Below are positions 12,341 through 20,898 of a stretch of 64,000 nucleotides of DNA, piece after piece. The stretch lies in NCBI RefSeq assembly GCF_963082655.1, contig NC_081556.1, positions 372,001 through 436,000 on the forward strand. Direction: 5' to 3'. The position numbers and the translations under genes were made by a program. Position 1 is the first letter of the stretch; each line of letters opens with the position of its first letter. The stretch comes from Stomoxys calcitrans (taxonomy: Eukaryota > Arthropoda > Insecta > Diptera > Muscidae). Under the pieces are notes generated by a model, which saw nothing but the letters and a program-made list of their open reading frames with translations, searched no databases and was not told the DNA's origin.

Positions 12341-12537
12341 GATTGTAATAACATTTTTCCAAAAACAAAATTACAATGCAATTTTAAGACAAAATTTCAA
12401 TAAAAAATTTTCTAAAATTCTTTTCAAAAGACATTTTTTCCAAATAAAAAATGAAATGACATTTTTTCCAAATAAAAAATTTTAATCAATTTTTTTTTAA
12501 AGCAGATAATTCACTCGACTCCGACTCGGCAGCCCTG
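12341..12537. mobile_element. One end of an old hAT-like element
   Basis: Degenerate AT-rich subrepeats (TTTTCCAAATAAAAAATG and similar) end in CGACTCCGACTCGGCAGCCCTG at 12516-12537. Its reverse complement starts CAGGGCTGCCGAGTCG, matching the left terminal repeat of the element at 31801 (CAGGGCTGCAGAGTCG). The same AT-rich subrepeats precede the right end of that element. No partner left end was found nearby. Confidence 0.5.
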
Positions 12538-13130
12538 GTTTTAGCATTAAATTGCGGCTGTGCCATACATTTTTGCTGTTTTTAGTAACCAATTTCTCTG
12601 AGTGTAGGCAACTTGAAGTCTTAGCTCTTTTGGGTCCAAAGACTAGGTACTTCTCTAATAGTTACGATTTATGCGTCCGATTTTGTCTTTGTCCTCTTGA
12701 CTACTGCTGCTTTGCCTTCGCATGTGTTCGTCTTGTCTGGCAATAAGGATGGTATTCATCCTATGTGGAGAAATGACACATTCCCAGTATCATTTTTATA
12801 ATCCTCAAAAGTTAAGCAGCAAATATCAGGAAGTTACTCCAGAAGAAGACTTAACAAATAACTCAGTACTCGTATCTCTTTAGGTGTGCACTTATGACTG
12901 CATGCATGTGTATGCCATTCAGCCAGCCATTCATTTACACACACTCACACACAAATAAAATGCAATGCATAAAACCAAGTAGTACAGGGAGAGAGAGAGA
13001 GAGAGGTGAGCATAAGCAACCAACCGCTTGTCTTAAATAAGAAGACATAATGATGAATTGTTGCCTTACAGAGCAGCCATGGCATTTTCTTGCACACTTG
13101 CAACCAAGATATTTATGGCAGCCAGGAAGA
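12538..13130. other. No gene seen; GA microsatellite
   Basis: Unassigned sequence up to the retrotransposon target site, with a GA run at about 12987-13006. Confidence 0.55.
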
Positions 13131-13134
13131 ACAT
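13131..13134. repeat. Target-site duplication ACAT (left)
   Basis: ACAT directly precedes the left LTR and is repeated at 23096-23099 directly after the right LTR. A 4-bp duplication is usual for Ty3/Gypsy integrase. Confidence 0.9.
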
Positions 13135-13258
13135 TGTAACGACAGGTTTCCCCTCGTGTGCTGGGGTATAACTCGCGGGGAAGGGTCCGTCACAGAAATT
13201 TATATTTGCCGAGACTAGAGTAGAGAACACGGAGTCAGGTTTTGGTTTTACAAATCTG

Positions 13259-13264
13259 TTTATT
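13259..13264 (-). promoter_or_regulatory. Candidate polyadenylation signal in LTR
   Basis: AATAAA on the minus strand (TTTATT on plus), about 125 bp from the element's 3' edge. Its copy in the 5' LTR is at 21023-21028. The position suits the R/U5 side of an LTR; processing was not tested. Confidence 0.4.
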
Positions 13265-13307
13265 TAACTCAGGAAAAGTTCCTTAACGATTTAAACACTA
13301 AGGCCGA

Positions 13308-13545
13308 GACCTGGGATGGTTCTCTGTTGTGCCGAGCTAGGGGTACTTCGACGGTGGCTGCGCTCGTGAGACCTGGTACGGTTCTCTGGTGTGGGAACCC
13401 GGGTGTACTTCGATGGTGGCCGCGTCTGGGAGGCCTGGTACGGTTCTCGGTTGTATGAGACCTGGCCCGGTTCTCAGCTGTACGAATCCTGGTATGGTTC
13501 CCGGTTGTATGAGACCTGGTACGGTTCTCAGCTGTGAGCCCGGAT
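13308..13545. repeat. LTR array 1: GACCTGGnnnGGTTCTC repeats
   Basis: Six degenerate direct repeats around GACCTGGTACGGTTCTC, with variants GATGG, CCCGG and TATGG in the middle, at spacings of roughly 27-62 bp. An outlying copy (GACCTGGACCGGTTCT) lies near 13638. The identical array recurs at 21072-21309 in the other LTR. Confidence 0.8.
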
Positions 13546-13844
13546 GTCCCTGGACAGGGGCGTAAGAGGACTATGGCAACCCGCTCTGAGGGAGGGGTCC
13601 TGCTGGCGTGGACGATCGCAGTGCGAGATGGGTGAAGACCTGGACCGGTTCTTGCACCCTGGTGAGTGGCTTGGCGTGGGGTCCGCGAAGTGGGATCGTG
13701 GGACCGTCCGTCTTTCGTCAGTTATGTCCCTACCGTGCGGTGTCGGTCGGGGTCTATCGCTAACGCGGCGTACCCAATGTGGCGCAAAACAAACTGCCCA
13801 CGGACGTTCGCGGTGTCGGCGGGAAACACGAAGCTAAAACGGTG

Positions 13845-14338
13845 CAGTGGCCACGAAAGTTCACTGGTTGCGGGAAAGTTTAACGAAGCGGTTACGTTGC
13901 AGTGACCACGAGAGTTCACTGTCTACGGGTCTCAGACAGCAAAGATTAACGAAGCATTTACGTTGCAGTGTCCACGAAAGTTCACTGTTTGCGGGAAGGT
14001 CTAACGAAGCGTCTACGGTGCAGGGACCACGAAAGTTCACTGGTTGCGGGGCTCAGACGGCAAAGATTAACGAAGCATTTACGTTGCAGTGACCACGAAA
14101 GTTCACTGTTTGCGGGAAGGTCTAACGAAGCGTCTACGGTGCAGTGACCACGAAAGTTCACTGTTTGCGGGGCTCAGACGGCAAAGATTAACGTAGCATT
14201 TACGTTGCAGTGACCACGGAAGTTCACTGTTGCGGGAAAGTTTAACGGAGTGGTTATGTTGCAGTGACCACGAAAGTTCACTGGTTGCGGGAAAGTCTAA
14301 CGAAGCGGTTACGTTGCAGTGACCACGAAAGTTCACTG
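13845..14338. repeat. LTR array 2: nine inverted-repeat units spaced 55/66 bp
   Basis: Nine copies of a 22-bp motif starting at 13845, 13900, 13966, 14021, 14087, 14142, 14208, 14262 and 14317. Each copy has arms CAGTGA and TCACTG around a 10-nt centre (CCACGAAAGT), with minor variants. Spacings are 55, 66, 55, 66, 55, 66, 54, 55, so the higher-order unit is 121 bp. Linkers alternate between a GGGAAGGTCTAACGAAGCG type and a GGGGCTCAGACGGCAAAGA type. The same array occurs at 21609-22102. It may be a binding-site array or an RNA hairpin array. Confidence 0.9.
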
Positions 14339-15034
14339 TTTACGGGGCTCAGACGGCAAAGATTAACGATAATACACGGCTCTCGAACACTGTCACTTTA
14401 GTCTTTTGTCCATGTCACTTAGCACTTTTCACTCTACTCACCGATATCTCCTTGGCTTCACACTCGTTGCTTCGCCTCCGACGGTGGACTTCTGATCTCC
14501 TTTGCCTGTTGCACCCCTCCTTTTATTCGTTCTCGCTCATACCTGGTTTTCAAATTCACCACAGCAGCGATCATCCAACGCCAGGCATTCTCCCTTCAAC
14601 CATCCAATGTACATGCGTATGGTCGCTGTCGTTGCTGGCTGACCAACAATCATGTGGGGCCCTTGCCTATGCCAACCACATGTGCGTGTGTGTGTCCCTT
14701 GTTGTGGCTGGCTGACCAACGCATCAGCATAGCCCTTTGCCTATCCAACAGCCATGCGCATGCGTTTGTTCGTTGTCGTTGGTGGCTGCCTACCCATCCT
14801 GAGTGTCGCCGTGGTGTCTGGCTGCCGTGAATATCACTACCATTGGCTATGCTATTTTGTTTGTAGTCATACGGTAACTTGTTATGATCATTTTTGGAGC
14901 TAACTTGTAAACAAGTATGAGGGCCACTCATTCAGGCGGGAAATCACTGCCTGTTTCTTTTTTTTTTGGGAACAAAATGATAAAAATGGTCATGGGCAAA
15001 ACAATCGATACTGGCAAGGCGTACACACAGCGAA

Positions 15035-15185
15035 TACACTGTGAGAAATTACCGTTTAGTTACTACTACAAAGTACACTGAGAAAAATAATTCATTTAGC
15101 AATTAGTTCATTAATTCAATACACTGAGAGAAATTATAGCCGTACACTGGGAGAAATTATCAATTAGCTACACTGAGAAGAATAA
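15035..15185. repeat. LTR array 3: TACACTGAGAGAAATTA repeats
   Basis: Five copies of TACACTGnGAGAAATTA-like sequence at 15035, 15074, 15120, 15143 and 15169, separated by AT-rich linkers (TTAATTCA words). Repeated in the other LTR at 22799-22949. Confidence 0.8.
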
Positions 15186-15331
15186 TTCAGTTCAAATTAA
15201 TTCATTAATTCAAATTCATTAACCCAAATTCATTTTAAATAATTCAACATAAAAAGGACAACACAGGTTAAACACGAATGGAGACGCCACTGAGTGTGGA
15301 CGGAAACGAGCCAGCGACTTCCGTCATCACA

Positions 15332-15346
15332 CTACTCCCCTCCTCC
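15332..15346 (-). other. Polypurine tract
   Basis: Directly upstream of the 3' LTR in element orientation the minus strand reads GGAGGAGGGGAGTAG, a purine-rich stretch broken by one T, as expected for the plus-strand DNA primer of an LTR retrotransposon. Confidence 0.8.
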
Positions 15347-15359
15347 GGGAAGAGCTGGT

Positions 15360-18300
15360 TCATCTCGGCATTACGAACACCTTCCCTTGGCGGTTAACCA
15401 TAATGCGGTAGCGGCGGCCGCAGATCTCCACTACCTTCTTGTACTGCCGATGCGGCACATGGAAGGCTAGGGCTACCCGGATGTGGCGTTGGAAGGCCGG
15501 CTGGACCTCGTCCGGCAAGCGCTCTTGGCAGTTGTAGGCGTAGTTCCGCTGTAGAGGTGGCGTCGGTACCACAATTGCGCTGGACAATCGTGCTGGTGGC
15601 GGGGTCGGGACCCGGGTCGCTGTCAAGCGTGGGTTTCGCCTGGACGTCGGCATCTCCGTCTCGGAAGCGGTCGAATCAACGTAACGCGGCGACGTCGACA
15701 CAGCCGGTGCAGGTCCCATCACGCCTAGCTCCTCAGCTGATGACTCATCGGAACTCTGAGCTGGGGATACCTCGGGCGGCGGGGTCGGTGGATTTGAGGG
15801 TACGAACCTGAAGGGGCGCGGTAGCGAGTTTGGCAGTACCTCCTCGTCGGATGACAATTCCACAATTTGTATTACCTCCAGCGGGGGCGTCGGTGGACGT
15901 CTAGGTAGCAACCGGTATGGCCGCGTCTGTGTCGGCGGCCCCTCGGAGTCTGACGACAGGACGATTGTGTCCTGGATGGGTGCGGTCGGCCTACGCACTA
16001 GGGGTTCCACCAGCGGTCTCTGTGCCGGGGGTGTTGCTGGCCTCAGCCTGGGTTGCGCCTCACCGCTAGTTTGCCCCGGTGCCATGGCTGGCCTGGGTAT
16101 TGGTCGCACCGCCACTACCGGGCGCGAGACGGGCTTGGTCACCATCCTCTCCAGCCTTACGTAGCACGGGGGTAGCTGCAACTGCTGTGGCCGAGGAGAC
16201 TTCGAGGTCCGTCTGCGGGATTCTAGCGGGCGCCTTCTGCGGGGAATTGATCGGCCGGGGCCTCGGCTGCCTTGTGCAGTCTCTTGCTGTTGCCACTGCT
16301 GCTTAAAATAGGCCTTTGTTTTCACCGGGGTCTGTTCGGGATCCATGATTGGGTGCGGCGGTAACGCTGTAGGTGAAGTATCTAGAGACGGGCGAGAAGA
16401 GATTGGAGAGGTAATACTTAAGCAATGTTCTACCGTTCTTTTCGCGTTAGTGTGTTGGTCAACTTCGTCCGCTGTAGTAAGAGGTTTTATCTCGCTGAGA
16501 TGGGCTGTTCGGACGTCTCCTTTGACACGTCCACGTACACTGACTATTACTGGGGACGGATAACTCAGAACCTCGTACGGGCCATCGTATTTTGGGGCGA
16601 GCTTCGCTGCAAAGCTATCGATGGCCTTGGACAGCGGGTGTTGCCGAACTAACACCAGGTCTCCTACTGCTGGTTTCCATGACCTTCGCCTCAGGTTGTA
16701 GTGTCTTCTTTGATCTTCCCCCGATCGTCCCAGCTGATTGCGTACAATCTTGAAGACTTCGCGAAGTTCCTTGGCTTTGTCGTTGGGGTCCTGCTTCCTT
16801 GTGCCAGTTCCAATGGCACATTCGTCGTACAAAGCGCTAGGCAAACGAGGTTCTCGACCCTGCACTAAATATGCGGGGCTGTAGCCAGTAGATTCGGATG
16901 TGCTCGTATTGACCGCGAGGTTTATCTCCGGTATGTGCTCATCCCATTTGTTGTGTTGATTTTTACAGAGCTGAGCTATCATAGTCTTCACGGTTCTATT
17001 GGCTCGTTCCGTGGGGTTCTCCTGCGGAGTGTATGGCGCGGTAAATTGTCTTCGCACACCGATCTCTTGCAGGTATTTTTCCAGTACTCGACTGGTAAAC
17101 TGGCTGCCATTGTCGGTGATAAAGACTTTCGGAGTACCAAACCTACCAAGTATTCGCTCACGAAATGCCTTGACCACTCCCTCGACAGTTGCCTTCCGTT
17201 GTGGCACCAGCTCAACCCATTTGGAGAATCGGTCGATAAACACCAGCAACGTCGTGTTCCCATGCTTGGTTCTTGGGAGCGGGCCCACAAAATCGGCGCA
17301 CACGGTTGCCCACGGCTCTTCTGGAATACTCAGTAACATTTCTCCTGCTGGTGCCCGCTGACTTGGTTTGTACCGTTGACAGGATTCGCAGCTCTTGACG
17401 AATTTCGATATATCCCGCAGCATTCCCGGCCAGTAGTACCGACTACATACCCGGCTGATTGTCTTCCGTACACCCAGATGACCTGCCGCTGGCTGACTAT
17501 GATTCTCGTGGAGCACACGGGAACGTAGAGGGGTCGGGACGCAGAGTTTCCAAGGTGTGCAATCCACATCAGTGGGATGGCGGGTGATATGCCGATAGAG
17601 TTGGCCACCAACCAAGGAATAGTCGGGAAACTTTGCTGGGTTCTTTCGCATTTCGGCAAGTCGTGTCTTGATCCAGCAACAGTCTTCAGTGGTTTCCGCC
17701 ACGGCTCTATGCAGAGTTTCGATGGGTTGACGGGACAGGGCATCTGCCACCACGTTGAGTCCTCCTTTACGGTACTTGATCGTATACGTATATTGCTGTA
17801 GCTCCAAAGCCCATCTAGCTAATCGGCCGGTTGGGTTGTCGATGGAGTTGAGCCACTTTAGCGCCAGATGATCGGTTAACACTTGGAACTGGTATCCTTC
17901 GAGATATGGCCTCATTTTCCTTATTCCCCACACGATAGCCAGGCATTCCTTTTCAGTTGCCGAGTAGTTCTTCTCGGCCGCATTCAGAGTTCGGCTGGCA
18001 TAGGCAATAACCCGCTCACCTTCCTCGAACTCCTGGGTAAGTACTGCGCCAAGACCGTAGTCACTCGCATCGGTTTGCAGGAGGAACATCCGCCCGAAAT
18101 CTGGACACGCTAGCACCGGCGCCTGGGTTAATTGCGCTTTCAAAAGTTCAAACACCGTTTGTTGTTCCTCTGTCCACCGCCAGTGTTTACCCTTCTTCAG
18201 GAGTGACGTCAGAGGATGTGCGGTCGTGGCAAACTCGGGGACAAATCGTCTGTACCACGAGACTACTCCCATGAATCGCCTTAACTCTTTCGGAGTCGTG

Positions 18301-19790
18301 GGCGCTTTCATTTCTTGTATTGCAGCTACTTTGTCTGGATCGGTATGTATGCCCTGTCCGCTGACCACGTGTCCAAGGTATTTCGTTTCTCGTTTAAAAA
18401 ACTCACATTTTTCGGGATTAATGCGCAGATTGGCCGCCCGAAGTCGACGGAAAACTTCCTGCAAATTAGCCAGGTGCTCCTCCAGTGTTCTTCCAATGAC
18501 AATAATGTCGTCTAAATAGGCGAAGGCGAAGGGTTCGAGTTCAGGCCCGATTACACTGTCGAGGGCTCGTTGAAACGTTGCGGGCGCAGAATGCAGGCCA
18601 AATGGCATTACTCGCCACTGGAATAAGCCACGCCCCGCGACAGTAAAGGCCGTATATTTCTTGCTGTCTTCGTCGAGGGGTATCTGCCAATACCCGTCCT
18701 TCAAGTCCAAGCTACTGACGTACCTGGCTTCGCGCAAGCGGTCCAGGATTGAAGTAATACGTGGCAGCGGGTAGGCATCCGGATCGGACCTACTGTTCAG
18801 GTGGCGGAAGTCCATGCAGAGACGCCAGGTACCATTCCTCTTCTGGGCCAAGGTAATGGGCGAACTGTAGGCACTTCTGGACGGTTCGATAAATCCACTA
18901 GCTAGGAGTTCGTTAATCTTCGCATCAATTATGGCCTGCATGGCAGGGTTTCGTGCCGCATATCTTAGTTTAAAAGGCCGATCATCCGTCATTACGATGC
19001 GATGGGTGGCGGCTGTCGAGGGTCCATGAATATCGCGGAACTGTTGTAATTCTTCATCTAAGAAGGCTTGAATTCTTTCTTGGTCGTGATCGCTATGCTC
19101 ACTCACCTGTCCATGCGTTAGGATCGACGGGCTTTCGGAGGTCCGGCGGCAAAGTGGATACGGCATTTCGCATGGGCAAACTACGCTGATCACCCGATTT
19201 TGTTCGGTGGTAGGAGCTGTATCTAATCCTGATCCCAGGGAAGAGAATATGCAGGACATGCCGGCCAGGGTGAGTCGCGCTCCAACTTTGGCGAGAAAGT
19301 CCAATCCTATGATTACTTCCTCTGTGGCATCCGGCATGACTAGGAGCCTGATTGGTACATGTTGGTTTCCCAGATCGATGTTGGCCTCTATTGCATGCTG
19401 CACCTGACACTGGGAGCCGTCTGCCAGCAGCACTGTCGTTGTGTATGGGAGCTTTGGATGGAATTCCTCTATGGCCTGCGCAAATGATTCGCTGATAAAA
19501 CAACAGGTTGCTCCGGTGTCAATAGTGGCCGCTGTGCGTCTATTCCCTATCCCGATGGTGGCCACCAGTCGGGTAGGCTCTACATGCAAAGTGGCATTTA
19601 CTCGCGGGGGCTGGAGGTTGTATGGGGACCCGTCTCCCCCGGTTCTTGGCGGGTCCGGCTCTCGTTTCCCGATGTTTTCCGACAGCAATGGATAGAGCGG
19701 ATGCCGCGCCGTCCACAGTCCCAACAGAAGAGAACGGGCTCGTTTCGGCACTGAACTGCGAAGTGCCCATCTTGACCACAACGGCGGCAC
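15360..19790 (-). CDS. pol: Pol polyprotein: protease, RT, RNase H, integrase, C-terminal extension
   Basis: An open frame of 1476 codons in the -1 frame relative to gag. Residue numbers count from the first Met, but translation probably enters at about residue 43 through frameshifting. Aspartic protease: DTGAT at 91-95. Reverse transcriptase: LDLKDGYWQI from 361 and YLDD at 425-428. RNase H: Asp574, Glu613 or Glu615, Asp640, Asp683. Integrase: zinc-binding His761/764 and His771 with Cys801 and Cys804; catalytic Asp833, Asp893, Glu928 (34 residues between the last two, against the usual 35); GPY motif at 1070-1072. After about residue 1110 comes a proline-rich, basic extension of some 365 residues that ends near the 3' LTR. 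It has an RRRR cluster at 1184-1187, PPTPP repeats, and two SUMO-interaction-like motifs (TIVLSSDSE at 1275-1283, IVELSSDEE at 1309-1317). All catalytic residues are present, so the protein is probably active. No env follows. Confidence 0.97.
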   Translation of the reverse strand: MPPLWSRWALRSSVPKRARSLLLGLWTARHPLYPLLSENIGKREPDPPRTGGDGSPYNLQPPRVNATLHVEPTRLVATIGIGNRRTAATIDTGATCCFISESFAQAIEEFHPKLPYTTTVLLADGSQCQVQHAIEANIDLGNQHVPIRLLVMPDATEEVIIGLDFLAKVGARLTLAGMSCIFSSLGSGLDTAPTTEQNRVISVVCPCEMPYPLCRRTSESPSILTHGQVSEHSDHDQERIQAFLDEELQQFRDIHGPSTAATHRIVMTDDRPFKLRYAARNPAMQAIIDAKINELLASGFIEPSRSAYSSPITLAQKRNGTWRLCMDFRHLNSRSDPDAYPLPRITSILDRLREARYVSSLDLKDGYWQIPLDEDSKKYTAFTVAGRGLFQWRVMPFGLHSAPATFQRALDSVIGPELEPFAFAYLDDIIVIGRTLEEHLANLQEVFRRLRAANLRINPEKCEFFKRETKYLGHVVSGQGIHTDPDKVAAIQEMKAPTTPKELRRFMGVVSWYRRFVPEFATTAHPLTSLLKKGKHWRWTEEQQTVFELLKAQLTQAPVLACPDFGRMFLLQTDASDYGLGAVLTQEFEEGERVIAYASRTLNAAEKNYSATEKECLAIVWGIRKMRPYLEGYQFQVLTDHLALKWLNSIDNPTGRLARWALELQQYTYTIKYRKGGLNVVADALSRQPIETLHRAVAETTEDCCWIKTRLAEMRKNPAKFPDYSLVGGQLYRHITRHPTDVDCTPWKLCVPTPLRSRVLHENHSQPAAGHLGVRKTISRVCSRYYWPGMLRDISKFVKSCESCQRYKPSQRAPAGEMLLSIPEEPWATVCADFVGPLPRTKHGNTTLLVFIDRFSKWVELVPQRKATVEGVVKAFRERILGRFGTPKVFITDNGSQFTSRVLEKYLQEIGVRRQFTAPYTPQENPTERANRTVKTMIAQLCKNQHNKWDEHIPEINLAVNTSTSESTGYSPAYLVQGREPRLPSALYDECAIGTGTRKQDPNDKAKELREVFKIVRNQLGRSGEDQRRHYNLRRRSWKPAVGDLVLVRQHPLSKAIDSFAAKLAPKYDGPYEVLSYPSPVIVSVRGRVKGDVRTAHLSEIKPLTTADEVDQHTNAKRTVEHCLSITSPISSRPSLDTSPTALPPHPIMDPEQTPVKTKAYFKQQWQQQETAQGSRGPGRSIPRRRRPLESRRRTSKSPRPQQLQLPPCYVRLERMVTKPVSRPVVAVRPIPRPAMAPGQTSGEAQPRLRPATPPAQRPLVEPLVRRPTAPIQDTIVLSSDSEGPPTQTRPYRLLPRRPPTPPLEVIQIVELSSDEEVLPNSLPRPFRFVPSNPPTPPPEVSPAQSSDESSAEELGVMGPAPAVSTSPRYVDSTASETEMPTSRRNPRLTATRVPTPPPARLSSAIVVPTPPLQRNYAYNCQERLPDEVQPAFQRHIRVALAFHVPHRQYKKVVEICGRRYRIMVNRQGKVFVMPR

Positions 19791-20794
19791 GCGGTGCGTG
19801 GGTTGATACGAGCGGCTTGGGGTTCATGAGTATCTTCCGGATCTATTCTTCGGTGCTGCTCTCGCGCCGGCGGCGTCAGTGCGGGCAGGCTCTCCAGGTC
19901 GTCAGCCATTTCCAACAAATCTTGTAGTGTGCGGAAATCACGTCTGCGGATGTACCATAAGTACTCTGGCAGGGCATTACGGAATATTCTTTCGACCTTT
20001 TGTTCCTCCGTGTAATTAGTATGCCTCATCAGGTTTTGCATGCTCAGCGAGTAGTTTTTGAACGACTCCCTTTGTTTTTGTCGTCGCTTGCGTATGTCGT
20101 CATCCAGTTGCTCGAAGAACCGGACTGGGAGAAAGAATCTTAGGAAGTCCGTTTTAAAGCTTCCCCAATTACGCCACGACCGATTATTATTCCGGTACCA
20201 CACCAACGCTCGGTTTCGTAGCACCTCGGGCATCATCTTCGGGAGGACATTCATATCGGTGTCGTACATCTGCGAAAGCTCCTCTATTCGCTCGACAAAT
20301 TCTAAGGGTTCCTTTTCCCCGTCGAAATGTACACCCCATTTCCGCACTTGATCCGCTACAGCACGAATATCGGTGGCGGGTGTCTGTGTCTGGGGCCGTG
20401 GATGTGTTTCTGTGTTTGCTGACTGGAGTCGCCAATATGTCTCTACGCTTGATTCACCATGTTCCGGGGCCGCACTCGGCATCGATGTGTAGCCGGTGGC
20501 TTGGCCTCCAGTCGGCGTCGGGTCGGTCGCCTCGGTAATAACGATTGCGGGATCCTTAGATGGGGTCGTATCCGTCCTGTTATCCCGTTTGGAAGATACG
20601 GTCTCATGTGTCGCTTGCAGCCCCAGAAGGCGTTTGAGGACGTCTTGGTCGTGCTGCCCACCTATGAATTGGCTAAAACGGCGCCGCAACTCATCGACGG
20701 TTCCACCGATTTCCAGGCCAAATTCGCTGAGGTAGTTTCCCAATTCCTCCTTCCGTAAGTTATAGACCCACGATGTGCGCAGTGTAGTTGTCAT
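19598..20794 (-). CDS. gag: Gag structural protein with SAP-like N-terminus and zinc knuckles
   Basis: 398 codons. The start at 20794 is the first ATG after the primer-binding site and leaves an 85-nt leader. Residues 9-45 (KEELGNYLSEFGLEIGG and following) resemble a SAP-type helix-turn-helix, a fold usually tied to DNA or chromatin binding; this is by eye only. Residues 60-140 are Thr/Pro/Ser-rich and probably disordered. Residues 150-305 match the retrotransposon capsid region (RNRALVWYRNN, FFEQLDDDIRKRRQKQRESF). A CCHC zinc knuckle lies at 336-349 (CRRCGQDGHFAVQC). A second, CWDCGRRGIRSIHCC (357-371), lacks the histidine at the standard position, with Ile there instead. The last 193 nt overlap pol, and ribosomes that do not slip stop at 19598. 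Gag packages element RNA into cytoplasmic particles. Confidence 0.95.
   Translation of the reverse strand: MTTTLRTSWVYNLRKEELGNYLSEFGLEIGGTVDELRRRFSQFIGGQHDQDVLKRLLGLQATHETVSSKRDNRTDTTPSKDPAIVITEATDPTPTGGQATGYTSMPSAAPEHGESSVETYWRLQSANTETHPRPQTQTPATDIRAVADQVRKWGVHFDGEKEPLEFVERIEELSQMYDTDMNVLPKMMPEVLRNRALVWYRNNNRSWRNWGSFKTDFLRFFLPVRFFEQLDDDIRKRRQKQRESFKNYSLSMQNLMRHTNYTEEQKVERIFRNALPEYLWYIRRRDFRTLQDLLEMADDLESLPALTPPAREQHRRIDPEDTHEPQAARINPRTACRRCGQDGHFAVQCRNEPVLFCWDCGRRGIRSIHCCRKTSGNESRTRQEPGETGPHTTSSPRE
19605..19670 (-). promoter_or_regulatory. -1 ribosomal frameshift site with predicted pseudoknot
   Basis: In the gag frame the minus strand reads tcG GGA AAC (heptamer 19670-19664), a canonical X XXY YYZ slippery sequence. 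A 7-nt spacer GAGAGCC follows. Then comes a perfect 7-bp stem, GGACCCG (19656-19650) with CGGGTCC (19632-19626). The 17-nt loop contains CGGGGG (19641-19636), which can pair with CCCCCG (19610-19605) downstream to form an H-type pseudoknot. Loop lengths would be 8, 3 and 15 nt. Slipping back one base moves the ribosome exactly into the pol frame. The same heptamer is known from some retroviral frameshift sites. Confidence 0.9.
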
Positions 20795-20879
20795 ATTAAG
20801 GATTCAACTCGTTGTAGTGGTCGAATAAACAGATTGTGGTACTCCTTTCGCTAGTGCGGTTGTTTGTTTCTCTACTCAG

Positions 20880-20897
20880 GTCCCTGCTCGGGCGCCA
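20880..20897 (-). other. Primer-binding site, tRNA-Lys type
   Basis: The plus strand reads GTCCCTGCTCGGGCGCCA one base outside the 5' LTR. This matches the 3' end of tRNA-Lys(UUU) as used by lentiviruses at 17 of 18 positions (C for T at the eighth), from memory of that sequence. It primes minus-strand DNA synthesis. Confidence 0.85.
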
Positions 20898-20898
20898 C

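Larger units (their letters stand above)
13135..15331 (-). repeat. 3' LTR (left copy), 2197 bp
   Basis: Direct repeat of 20899-23095. On the plus strand it starts TGTAACGACAGG and ends CCGTCATCACA. Contains three internal arrays listed separately. Unusually long for an insect Ty3/Gypsy LTR (commonly 200-600 bp). The LTR ORFs (up to 97 codons, on both strands) come from repeat-rich sequence and show no domain. Confidence 0.97.

Noticed and set aside
13845..14338. CRISPR-like array
   Set aside because: Repeats with regular spacing, but the linkers are themselves repeated (two types) and the array sits in a eukaryotic LTR.
13544..14936. ORFs of 60-97 codons on both strands within the LTR, duplicated at 21308-22695
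   Set aside because: They follow the LTR tandem arrays and have no recognisable domain. Their duplication comes from the LTRs, not from gene conservation.
15332..15360. Possible env gene downstream of pol
   Set aside because: Only 28 bp separate the pol stop from the 3' LTR, and no other large minus-strand ORF exists, so env is absent.
16935..17361. Plus-strand ORFs of 120-133 codons inside pol
   Set aside because: They lie antisense to the integrase coding region and show no domain; they are shadows of the real pol frame.
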